64,000 nt of DNA, taken from NCBI GenBank assembly GCA_032871835.1, contig CM065301.1, positions 80,756,069 through 80,820,068 on the forward strand, read 5' to 3'. This DNA is from Dipteronia dyeriana. Its lineage: Eukaryota > Streptophyta > Magnoliopsida > Sapindales > Sapindaceae. Both the position numbers and the translations under genes were made by a program. The notes under the pieces are model-generated. The model was not told where the DNA came from. It searched no databases and saw nothing but the letters and a program-made list of their open reading frames with translations. Positions 12,357-22,639 of this stretch are shown here, one piece after another (position 1 is the first letter of the stretch; the number at the start of each line of letters is the position of its first letter).

Positions 12357-13236
12357 CGAGGTAAAGCAACATCCTTACATCTAGTATTTATGCATGATGA
12401 ACCAACGTGTATACTTTTATGCTCGTCTTCTTTCTCTCTAAAGACTGGATTGCTCAAGTTGCTGAATTTGGTGCCTTCCTAATTGTGACATGCTTACCAT
12501 CTGCTGCATTTTAGGCAGTTCATACTTATTACCATGTTGGTTTTTTGTTGCAAGGAGGTTTATTTAGGAACGGTGAAGTTAAGGTTAGAAGTATACTTAA
12601 GTTCTGCCCATGTTGATAGGGAGAAATAGATAAAACTCTAGTACAAGTCATTATTTGTAGTATCAGTATTCGATAATTTTATAGCTCGATTTGTCTTATT
12701 ATTCTGTTAAGTTGTCAAAAAAGAAAAGAAAAGAAAACTCTACAACTTACCTTTCTGGTGATCATGTGTTGTGTACATGTCAAACCCTCCAAACTCATAT
12801 TGGTTTTGATATGTATATTGATCTATGAACTAATTTTGGACTTATGCTTAGATACCGTTTCGTTAAAAACCCCAATTAAGGAAAAAAGAGTTTAGTGCAC
12901 GTGTTTGAATCAATGTGCTCACATGATAGAATGATGATAGAATGCTTCTCCGGATTAAGGTCTTCTGTATCGATTATGTAATTGGCAAAATTGGCGCATG
13001 CTAATGTCATATACTAAATTCTTAATACAATTGTTGGAAAGTTCATTGTTCTCTTGTATATATAGATTTACTAGAAGAATGGAGAGAAAGGGTTCAAGTA
13101 TTACTACGTCATAGGTTGCCTGACTGAACAAAACAATGTTCTTCACCTTCTACTTTTGCTTTCCCTTGCTCCATTTCTTCTTCTTCTTCTGCTTCCCTCC
13201 ACCAGGGTTGTGAAACAAATAATAATAATAATAATA
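12357..13236. other. 3' flank of the hydrolase gene, no further gene seen
   Basis: AT-rich DNA without a credible coding frame. It probably contains the 3' UTR and polyadenylation region of the hydrolase gene. It ends in a pyrimidine-rich tract (13150-13200) and an (AAT)n microsatellite (13216-13240) that served as target of gypsy copy A. Confidence 0.6.
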
Positions 13237-13241
13237 ATAAT

Positions 13242-14107
13242 TGTTGACGTTGATTTCTGGATTGTATCAGAAAAGCCAATAAGGATTGGATTTTGACTGT
13301 GATTTCAAAGAGAGAGAGGAGGAGAAAGTAAACAGGACACGATTTTTTTTTTACGTGGTAAAACTCCGATGACCGGAGAAACGTCCACGGGTGGTTGGAT
13401 AATCAACCGAGCCAAAATCCACTATGAATTTAGAATGTTACAAGCTCTCGATCTCTCTTTCTTCTCTATGTATTTTTCCATTGATTGCTGTCTATCTTTT
13501 TTTAGCGAGATTATAGGTCTATTTATATATTTATAGAGCCCTAATCTACCTTGTACAAGTAATAGATCTTTGTATTTAATTACAATTATTTTCTTGTTTG
13601 AAGCTGATTGTCTTCTTTCCTGTTTCGGAGTCTTGTATTGAAATCGAATGAGATTCTAGTAATGTAGTTCAATTTGGACTTGTTTCCTTATATAAGAGCA
13701 TAATCTTTTTAAAGAAATAAAGTTGTTGCTTGATTGGGAACCCTTACAGCTCAGTATTCTGTTCTCTTTGGGATTCCTTCTTGATGGATATCTTCGTGTA
13801 TTTAATGATCTAATCCGTGTGAACTAGGCGCTAGGCTTTTTATTCATTTTTCATATTTATCCCGAGCAAGGATAATACCAGCTGGTCCCGAGCAACATCA
13901 TTTGAGCTCGAGTAGAAGCATCATTTAACCAGTCCCGAGTGTCGTTAACTGATACCGAGTAGGTTTTATTCAACATTTGCTTACTCGGGTTTTCTCTTCT
14001 TCGGCGATGTCTTGTAAGATATTTTCTGAATGCCTATTCAGATATCCATATGGCAATTTATCCTCTTTGTTGATGACGTGTTCATGCGATAAAATTCACA
14101 TATGACA
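13242..14107 (-). repeat. 3' LTR of gypsy copy A
   Basis: 866 bp. In plus orientation it starts TGTTGACGTTGATTTCTGG and ends ATATGACA. It is highly similar to 24288-25149 with scattered substitutions and small indels, so insertion is not very recent. The same family of LTR borders copy B. Confidence 0.9.
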
Positions 14108-14121
14108 ATACACCCTTAAAA
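14108..14121 (-). other. Polypurine tract of gypsy copy A
   Basis: On the minus strand the bases next to the 3' LTR read TTTTAAGGGTGTAT, a short purine-rich stretch in the position where plus-strand DNA synthesis is primed. Copy B has TTTTAACGGGGTAT at the same place. Confidence 0.5.
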
Positions 14122-14317
14122 TATTTTTATTGAACAAGGTTTATTTGGGTAAAAATATTTTAATTAGTTTTCAATATCTTTGCGGCATCCGAGTAAATAT
14201 CTTGTCATAATGACGTGTTTTAATGACGACCTTGCAAATTCGATTTGCCTCCGTACGTGAGATCTCTAATGATGGCGACATTTTGGAGTTCTGACGGCGA
14301 AAGCCAGTTCTTCTTCT

Positions 14318-14443
14318 GACACGTGTCCATTGTCTTTTCGTTTTTCGATATCATTTATGAGAAATGACTCACGCGCTTCCCCGTGTGCCGCCTATGTCAT
14401 AAATCCTTATCATTGTTTTTTCTCGCCTTGAGATCTAGGGTTT
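14318..14443 (+). promoter_or_regulatory. Putative promoter of the antisense ORF (G-box and telo-box), copy A
   Basis: The palindrome GACACGTGTC at 14318-14327 contains a G-box (CACGTG). CTAGGGTTT at 14435-14443 is the complement of the plant telo-box AAACCCTAG, typical near transcription starts of translation-machinery genes. Both lie upstream of the antisense start codon at 14604 and both are kept in copy B (41615-41620, 41731-41739). Function as a promoter is inferred. Confidence 0.4.
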
Positions 14444-14603
14444 CGTGTTTTTATTTCTTTAAATTCTTCATTGAGATGGAGTTGGTTCATTCTTAAGAGA
14501 TTTCTCAGCAGATTTTTTTTCTTAAACCCAGATTTCTTTATGCAGAAGGTCGTGACTTTCCATTGAAGATCTTGCATCAAACTTTATTCAAGGTTAGTTT
14601 TTA

Positions 14604-17508
14604 ATGGAGCCATCTTCCTGTCATCGTCTTTTTAATGTCGCTATTGATGCATTAGAACGTGGGGATTTCCAGTTGGTTTCTTGCATTAGAAGATTACTGG
14701 AGGAAATCCCTGCTGATGAACCTCCCATTTTAGAAGTTGATGTTTCGGGGCTTCACCCTGACGTCACTTTTAGCCCTGTATCGAGTTCTTCATCTAGTTC
14801 TGATTCTGATATTTCTGATCACAGGGTACCTCTTCAAAGGATGGGAAAACATCAAAGTGAAAGTGAAGTCCGTAAGCACAACTCAGGCGATATTCTGATC
14901 AGGGAGCAGACTGTCAACGAGAACGACGTTGAAGAGGCGTTCAGATCATCTCGCCTTTCTTTCTCTGCTACTTGCCCGAGTGGGTTTGATATCGAGCCAA
15001 ATGTAGTCGGGGCAGACAAGATAGAAAAGTATTGTTCAGGATTTGATTTGCCCAACTCGGTCACTCTGGTTCCAGTGGGTGATAGAGCTGTGTGGAATCC
15101 TCCCGCGGGTATGGTGGCAATCTGCGGATCTATGCTCTGCTGCGGCGTCACTCTTCTCTTCCAGCCATTTATTGCCTGGTTTTTGGCTGAAGCAGGGATT
15201 GCTCCGGCTAAGCTGAACCCGAATAGCTACAAAATTTTGATGTGCATGTGGAACATGTACAGCCGGATGAACTTATCGCCGCCATCCCCGAATGAAATCA
15301 GACACTTCTTTACACTGAGACAATCGGGCAAGTCGGGGACTTACTTCCTCATGTCTAATTCACCAGATTGCTGGGTCCCTAAGGGGACAAAAGTGAGTCG
15401 GGAAGCTGATATCTCCGATGACCCTAAAAAGAGGGGTTTTATATGGGGATTTCCTACGTCTAAAAAGTTCATGAAGAATAGTTGGTTTTTCACCGGAGGG
15501 AGTCTCGGGCTTGAAGTTACTGTTTCAGCTGGGGGTACTCGGACGGTGTTGAAGGTCCCCAGTTTCTTCTGTTCCCCCGAGATTTAGAACAAGAAGAAAA
15601 TCGAGTACAGCGATGCGAAGCTGACCAGACTTGCTCGGGCAGCGGTTCGCACTTTGGAGAAAAGAAGCAAGATTTATATCTTCGTTGAGTCGAAGATGAT
15701 TGAGTTCGGCTTCTTCGAAAAGATTTCGGGCTGCCGCAGGCGATGTAAGCGATTTTTGTAACCTTTTCCTTTCATTGTTATATATTTTTTTATTTGCATT
15801 CTGACGTAGTTCCTTTTTTCTTCTAAGTGTATGATACGGACGTCGTCTGCGATCTTCAGGCTCACCAAGTGAAGTCAATTATTCAGGCGAGTTGGAAAGA
15901 AGCTTCTCGTCAAGGCATTGAAGGCATCGCCCTGTCTGAGTCTGACGAGGAGACTGATCCGGTTGAAGAGCAATTTTCCGAAGATGTCCCTAAGGAGGTT
16001 TTTCAACCAACAGCTGGGGATACTAGTGGTCCAAGTGGACCGACCGATACTCAGTTGCCTGGCGACGGGCAATGGCAGAGTGAAGGTTTTGGTAAGGAGC
16101 CTGCCTAGCGGACTGACGCCGGTGATGGAGGTAATACCTATACGGGACAAGCACTTGTGGATCCTGAATTCTTTGAGTCCTTCTGGGATGATACTCAGGA
16201 AGATCCCGCAACTGATCTGAGCTTTCACCGTTCCCAAGGTGAGAAACGAAAAGCAGTCAGCTCCCCAACTCGCCCACTTAAGGTCCCTCAGGTGGTCTCA
16301 TTCATTGACTTCAGTGATGAAGATGCTGTGGATGGGATTCCCCCAAGCGTTGATGCTGGAGCGTCAGCGGATACGGCGGCTTCAGAGCCGAACAAGGTTA
16401 CCCCTACCCCCGAGGTTGGAAATCTAGGAGCTGAATCCTCAGGGGTTTCTTCATATCCTTCTCCCCAGGATATGCTGCGGGAGATATCATCTGGTCGGGC
16501 TTTTATCTGAGGCGACCGTTGGAGCTGTTTCCGAGATGGCTCTCTAACTAACCGTCTTCAGAATTTTTTCAACGGTGCATCTTATGTAAGTTACCCTTTA
16601 TTGTTTTGCTTGTTTGCCTGATTTTTAGATTTTTAATTAAACCTTTTTAGTAGATGGTGGCCGAATTCGCTGAGCTAGTTCAGTCGCAGCAACATCAAGT
16701 TGATCGAATAAGGCGTCTGGAAGCTCAGCTCAAGGAAAGTGAGGATCGGCGTGCTCGGGTCGAAACGGCTTATCAACAGGAGGTTGGTTATGCACAAGTT
16801 TTTGCCGACCACTGTCTGGCAAAGCAGATGGAGGTCGAGGAAAGGGCTTCTTCGACAGAAGAGAAAGCAACATCACTTCAGAACTTATTGTCTTCTGCCC
16901 AGGAATCTATGCTCAAGGCCGAGCAGGAAGCGAAGCAGTCTAAGTCGGCGTATGAGCAGAAAATTGAAGATCTGGAGCGCCAAGCGTTGACAGTCGAATC
17001 CTTATCCCGAGAGGCCAGGCTGGAACTTGAATTATAAGGGGTGGATCGTTTCAAAAGATCCCTTGCCTTCGATGCTTTTCTCCTTCGGGAGTTTCAACGA
17101 AGGCTGGTTTCAGCTGGCAAATTCTTTAAAGTCAAGAATCATGCAACTGAGAAGGCCCGAACCAATTGAGAGCTGTCAATCAAACATCATGTGGATCAGT
17201 CCTTGGAGTCTCTTCAAACTCAGATGAAGGAATGAAGAGCTTACTGCCGTAGCCGAGGCAAAGAGCCCCATCCTATGCATTTAAGGATTCCATCCGAGCA
17301 CTCCCTCACGACCTTCTATGCCAGTCAAGAGTTGGTCGTGGAGGGTGTGGAGCCTGATGTCGGGCCGATTCCAGGAGAGGATTACAGTCGATGGATGGAT
17401 GACTCAATCGACACAATTGCTTGGTCTTCTAACAAAAGTCTGCTCTGCGAATACGAAATGGTGCATGACCCGAGTATTGGCAAGGGCTCCAAATCCTCAC
17501 AATACTGA
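14604..17508 (+). pseudogene. Spliced antisense ORF of the Tat element, copy A (PF04195-like, coiled coil)
   Basis: Three exons inferred from GT-AG sites shared with copy B: 14604-15744, 15828-16585, 16654-17508; joined, about 918 codons. Exon 1 holds a conserved block (about residues 150-300) with QPFIAWFLAEAGIAPAKLNP and a W/M-rich continuation, which resembles the 'putative gypsy type transposon' domain PF04195 (Transposase_28). Exon 2 is acidic and Pro/Ser-rich; exon 3 is a heptad-rich coiled coil. The frame is kept throughout and is broken only by nonsense codons: TAG 15585, TAG 16106, TGA 16508, TAA 17035 and two TGAs near 17167 and 17233. Copy B reads through at five or more of these, so they are secondary. 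Antisense ORFs here are known for Tat elements; their function is unknown. An AATAAA lies at about 17583. Confidence 0.75.
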
Positions 17509-17654
17509 TTTTTGTAGATAGGATTTTTTGTAGACTTTTTAATTCTTTGTAAAGAATACTGTAATAATTCTTTTGAAAGATCAATAAAATTCCGAGTAGC
17601 TTTTCTGAATCTGGTGTTTTGATTCTATTGCTCGTGAAATTTCTTTAACTTGAC

Positions 17655-18035
17655 TATGGTTACTGAGTATCTTATTAAACCAACTATTTCTGATGTTCAC
17701 GTACTTAACCGAGTATCTTATTAAACCGGTTGCCACCCGAATAATGTCAAGTATCTTATTAAACTGGCTAACTCTGACGTTTGGACAACTTCACCGAGTA
17801 TCTTATTAAACCGGTTGTCACCCGAATAATTTTAATGCCAAGTATCTTATTAAACTGGCTCTTGTAATCTTCATGCCAAATATCTTATTAAACTTGCTAA
17901 CTCTGATGTTCGGGTAACTTCACCGAGTATAATATTAAACCGGTTGTCACCCGAATAATTTTAATGCCAAGTATCTTATTAAATTGGCTTTTGTAATCTT
18001 TATGCAAAGTATTTTATTAAACTGGCTAGTATTAT
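17655..18035 (+). repeat. Tandem TATCTTATTAAAC repeats between the convergent genes, copy A
   Basis: About ten copies of a motif close to GAGTATCTTATTAAACCGGT alternate with spacers such as TGTCACCCGAATAATTTTAA; the period is about 40-45 bp. The block sits between the 3' end of the antisense ORF and the 3' end of integrase, so convergent transcripts would both run into it. Copy B has the equivalent block. Confidence 0.8.
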
Positions 18036-18378
18036 TAACCGTGTCATCTTAAAACAGACAAGTAGGTTTATACTTGTATTTCATACATGGTTGCTACCCG
18101 AACATTACATCATGACTCACCATAATCATATGTTCGAGTCATTACGCATTACCAAGGACGTCTCCCCAGTTTTTATGTGCAAGGGTTTACCGAATCGTTA
18201 AGCTTTTGAATTGCTTAACACACCTACGCATTTCACCGGAATTCTTTTCGATAACGTCTCGAGCTGGTGCATCGGGTTTGCCTTTTTATGAAGGTCATTT
18301 GACCTTGCTCGGCTGGCATGCTCCTTCGAGCTTCTCCGCCCATTCGGGATTTAATGGTCCCAAGTATTCTATTTGCAT

Positions 18379-18509
18379 GTTCTTATTATCATGCTTGTCT
18401 TCCATATGTTCTTATTATCATGCTTGTCTTCCATATGTTCTTATTATCATATGCTTTCTTTTGGAAATCCCGAGTTCGATGCTTTTCTTTTGGAAATCCC
18501 GAGTTCGAT
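18379..18509 (+). repeat. Short tandem duplications near the integrase 3' end, copy A
   Basis: A 29-bp unit starting GTTCTTATTATCATGCTTG occurs about two and a half times at 18379-18450. A 23-bp unit CTTTTGGAAATCCCGAGTTC (plus three bases) occurs twice at 18461-18509. Copy B has fewer units, so these expanded in copy A. Confidence 0.7.
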
Positions 18510-18612
18510 TTTTTATTCATAACTGCAAAATCAATAAAGTTTTAAATTCCACAGCTAATATTTATCCTAACTAAAATTGTCTTGACTAGAAAAAAAAAGA
18601 ACAAAAAATAAT

Positions 18613-19655
18613 CTAAGGATAGAAAATCTTTAGATATTGGGCATTGCATGGTCGGGGTAAAACCCCTCCATTGGGTCGTGAGATCCAATATGTTCCATGA
18701 CCAACTATTCCTTCGATCTTGTACGGGTCTTCCCATTTATCAGCTAGTGATCTTGCAGTTTTATTTTCCGTGTTCAATGACACCTTCCTGAGTACCAGGT
18801 CTCCTAGCTGGAATTTTCTGACCCGAACGTGAGAGTTGTAGTGGCGAGCTACTCTTTGCTGATATGCCATATTTCGTATTCGGGATTTCTCCATTTTCTC
18901 TTCTAGCTCATCTAGACTTTGTAATAGCATATCAACGTTCTGATCTTCATTATATAGCCTGACCCGGGGTGACGTATATGACGTTTCTATAGGGATAACA
19001 ACTTCTGTTCCAAACGCTAAAGTGAATGGAGTCTCTCCTATTGAAGTTCTCGCTGTTGTCCGATACACCCATAATACTTCAGGAAGCTTTTCAACCCAGC
19101 CTTCTTTCTTGACATCTAGCTTTGCTTTGATTGTGTGCTTGATGATTTTGTTCACTGCTTCCACCTGTCAATTTGTTTTAGGGTGGGCATGTGTGACATA
19201 GTAATTGGCAATCTGGTACTCTTTGCACAGTTGTCTGAATTTCAATTTATCGAACTGGGTGCCGTTGTTAGTGATTATAGTGTTTGGGACTCCAAACCTA
19301 TAAAATATATTATTTTTCACGAAATTTGTGGTGTTTGCTTCTGTGATATGCACTAATGCTTCAGCTTCTACCCACTTCGTGAAATAGTCAACGGCTACTA
19401 TTGCATGCTTCGCTCCACCCCCTGTCCCGGCTGACATTGGGCCGATTAGATCCAAACCCCATATGGCAAATGGCCATGAGGATGTGAGGTTTCTGAGCTG
19501 CTCAGGGGGCTGTCGGATGTCATTTGAGAATAGAGTATGCCAATAATAACCTTGCCTGAGTACCTTGTGTGCCAAACTTTTACCCCCAGTGTGGTTTCCG
19601 TAAACTCCTCCATGGATTTCCTGTAATATCCGATATGCATCTTCCTATGACACAC
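18613..19655 (-). pseudogene. Integrase of gypsy copy A
   Basis: The minus-strand frame carries the end of the zinc-binding domain, then the catalytic core. The first Asp is in GLDLIGPM near 19450. The second is lost: the IITDNGTQF position reads ITNNGTQF at about 19264-19275, with Asn codon 19267-19269 where copy B has Asp. A TGA at about 19165-19167 breaks the segment before QVEAVNK, which holds the catalytic Glu. The C-terminal part has the YRTTARTSIGETPF block and the GDLVLRKV block of Tat integrases and ends at 18613. It would insert the cDNA if intact, but stop plus catalytic loss make it dead. Confidence 0.85.
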
Positions 19656-19864
19656 ATTTTTGGAGTGTTCGGGAATACCCTATTCTGTATAGTTCTCCTC
19701 CAACCAATGTGTGTCTGGCTGATCTATACCTGATACGTTTTGATTGTAAGGGATCTTCTGGTAGCACGTCTTCTTCCAGGAACCTTTTTAGCTGAGTCAT
19801 CCAACCGTCTGGCGGTGTTCGGGTTTCTGAAATTTCTAAGTTTATTGGTTCAGCTGTACTTGGT

Positions 19865-20320
19865 TTAAGGAGATATGCAACCAGAATAGTCTTTGGCCTG
19901 ATTGTGATTGTTGCTGACGCTAGCTTCAGCTAGCTTGGACAACGCGTCTGCCTTTTCATTCTCCTTCCTGGGGATCTGGATAATCTTATATTCTTTAAAT
20001 TTTCGGAGGAGCCGTTTCGCAATGTCACGGTAGATTATCATGCCTTCATCCATGGCTTGGTACTCGTCCAGGACTTAGTTGACAACTACCTGTGAATCGC
20101 TGAATATCTCAACCTCGTCTGCCCTGAGAGCTATGCAGACTCTGAGTCCAGCTAGTAGCGCCTCGTACTCGGTTTGATTGTTGGTTGCTTTGAAGTCAAA
20201 CCTTGTGGCACATTCGACATTGTCTCCTTCTAGAGTGTATACTACAATCCCTGCCCTGCTGCCATGAGTGTTTGAAGAGCCATTAACATACAGTTTCCAT
20301 GTGAAACTTTTACCCAACAT
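19865..20320 (-). pseudogene. Second (archaeal-type) RNase H of gypsy copy A
   Basis: It starts after the RT/RNase H block with SFTWKLYVNGSSNTHGSRAG and continues with TNNQTEYEALLAGLRV, EIFSDSQVVVN and, after a break near 20055-20075, the DALSKLA block. This is the extra RNase H typical of the Tat lineage, thought to remove the RNA strand during reverse transcription. The first catalytic Asp is Asn (codon 20282-20284) where copy B has Asp. The Glu in TEYEAL and the Asp in FSDSQ are kept. An in-frame stop separates the two halves. Confidence 0.85.
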
Positions 20321-20375
20321 TTTTTTTTGCTTCCAGGTTTGGTTATGTGAATTCTGCTATAAAATCTGCCACTGC

Positions 20376-21856
20376 TTACCCTTTGAGAGATGTCCTAGGG
20401 ATGTAGTGGATATCGAATTCACTTAGCTCGATTGCCCATTTGGTTAATCTCCCTGAAATCTCTGGTTTCTGTAAAATCTGCTTCAATGGGCAATCGATGA
20501 GAACCTGAATTGTATGAGCCTGAAAGTATGGCCTTAGCTTTCTTGCTGCTGAAACTAGTGCCAGGGCCATCTTTTTTGCCTGTGAATATCTGGTCTCAGC
20601 TGGTAGAAGTGCATTGCTGGTGTAGTACACTGACTTTTGTACTCCATCTTCTGTTCTGACTAGAACTGAGCTTGCTGCTAGTTCTGTAATTGATAAGTAC
20701 AGTTGGAGTGTCTCCCCCATATGAGGTTTTGAAAGGATGAGAGTCTGTCCTAGATATTCTTTAATTTTTAAGAATGCGTGCTCGCACTCTTCATTCCATT
20801 CAAGTTATTTCCCTTTTCTAATTACTTTGAAAATAGGGGCACATCTGTCTGTGGCTTTTGAGATGAATCTTTCTAAGGAAGCCAAACATCCTGTTAGGCG
20901 CTGTTCTTCTTTGAGTGTACTCAGTGAAGTCATTTTCTACAGGGCCTGGATCTTTTCGGGGTTGACTTCGATTCCTCTTTGGTGAACTTGAAAACCCAAG
21001 AATTTTTCTGAAGAAACCCTGAACAAACACTTGTTCGGATTTAGCTTCATTTGGTATCTCCTCAAGACATCAAATGTTTCCCGCACGTCTGAAGTGTGCA
21101 TGTCTGCCGTGATGCTCTTGGTCAACATGTCATTAATGTATACTTCCATGCTTCTTCCAATTTGCCGTGCGAAGATTCTGTTGATCAGCCTTTGATATGT
21201 TGCTCCTACATTTTTTAATCCGAAGGGCATTACTGTGTAACAATACAAACCCTGATCAATCGTGAACGCTGTTTTTTCCTCGCCAGTCTTGTTCATCCGG
21301 ATTTGGTTATATCCCGAATAGACGTCCATGAAACTGAGTAGCTCATGACCTAATGTAGCGTCCACTAATTGATCTATCATCGGAAGTGAGAAACTATCTT
21401 TCGGGCATGCCTTGTTTAGATCTGTGAAATCTACGCACATCCTCCACTGTCCATTCTTCTTTTGGACAAGGACTACATTAGCTACCCATTGAGGGTAATT
21501 AACCTCTCTAATCGATCCTACAACGAGTTGCTTCTCTACTCCTGTTTGATTGCCTGACTTCTTTCAAGATTGAATGATCTTCTCTTTTGTATCACCGGTT
21601 TTGCATTCGGGTCTACTGTGAGATGGTGAGACGTTATTCGGGCATCTATCCCGACCATGTCTTCATGACTCCAAGCGAACACATCCCGATATTCTTTAAG
21701 TAGATCAATGAGGCTTTGTTTGACTCTTCCTTCCAAGTTGGCTCCGATCTTGACCTTTTTATCTGGTTCATCTTCTTTCAAGATGATTTCTTCAACCGGT
21801 TCAATTTTGGATTCAGTCGGTTCTTCCCTTGGATCGAATTTGAATGACAGTGGCAT
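20376..21856 (-). pseudogene. Reverse transcriptase and first RNase H of gypsy copy A
   Basis: The N-terminal linker (21856-21536) is followed by a one-base deletion relative to copy B that shifts the frame near 21540. RT core blocks follow: CVDFTDLNKACPKD, SFMDVYSGYNQI, MPFGLKNVGATYQ. The catalytic YxDD box reads YINDM (Asn codon 21132-21134); copy B reads YIDDM. The first RNase H (20720-20376) begins LYLSITELAASSVL, with Glu where a catalytic Asp is usual; both copies share this, in line with a degenerate first RNase H in Tat elements. The frame breaks again near 20730-20930. Confidence 0.87.
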
Positions 21857-21937
21857 TTCGTTCTGACTCGGCTGTGTTATAGTGCAAATCTGTTCATTCT
21901 TGTCCTTGTATACTGACAGGTTAGCTCTTCAGGCCAT

Positions 21938-22639
21938 CTATTGGGATCCCTTGACTATCCCGACCCCCTGTTCAGTCAGGAATTTTATCATTAAGGCATA
22001 AGTGGCTGTTACGGCCTTAGTTTTATTCAGGAATGGTCGTCCCAATAGTGCATTATATGGCCAATTGTCCAAGTCTACCACCATGAAGTCGAGCAATACA
22101 GTTATCTGGCAATGTGCCACTCCAATCTTCACGGGTAGCTTTACTGTCCCGAGTGACCTGACCTCAACTCCCCCGAATCCTCTGAGTGGGGTATGGAAGG
22201 GCTGTAGGTCCTTTCTGCCTAACTTGAGTTGATCGTAAACGATTACATTGAGAATGTCTGCTGAGCTTCCATTATTTATCAGGATTCTCCTGACTTCCTG
22301 GTGATCAATCTGGGCACTTATGACCAATGCGTCATTTGGCCGAACATCGACGCCATGTGAGTCTGCTTCTGTGAATGTTATTGGGTCCCATCCTTCCTTT
22401 ACCCTTTTCGGATCTGGCTCGATCAAGTTAACGTTAAAGTTATTTCTTGCTTCTATTGCTTCTACTGTTTCTTTGATTTCCTGAGTTCGCTCTCGGTTAC
22501 TTCTTCCAGTGGATGGTCCTCCAAAGATCGTATGTATTACTTGATTGGCCTCTGGACTGGCCCTTTGATTTCGACCAGAGCTGTGATCAACCCTGATCTC
22601 TTTCTTCGCTTCTGATTTTTCATCCCTTTTCAAGATCAC
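21938..22639 (-). pseudogene. Aspartic protease region of gypsy copy A
   Basis: An open frame of 233 codons. The retroviral-type aspartic protease motif is present as RILINNGSSADIL; the catalytic Asp of the usual LIDNGSSAD is Asn (codon 22274-22276), while copy B keeps Asp. Downstream the flap and C-terminal block are present (LLDFMVVDLDNWPYNALLGR). The protease would cut the Gag-Pol polyprotein. The frame itself is open, so the active-site change is the main visible defect. Confidence 0.85.

Noticed and set aside
13140..13240. Start of a gene interrupted by gypsy copy A
   Set aside because: A pyrimidine-rich stretch with a short frame, but no continuation after 25154.
15875..16237. Minus-strand open frames inside the antisense ORF
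   Set aside because: They lie opposite a frame conserved between two copies and show no known domain.
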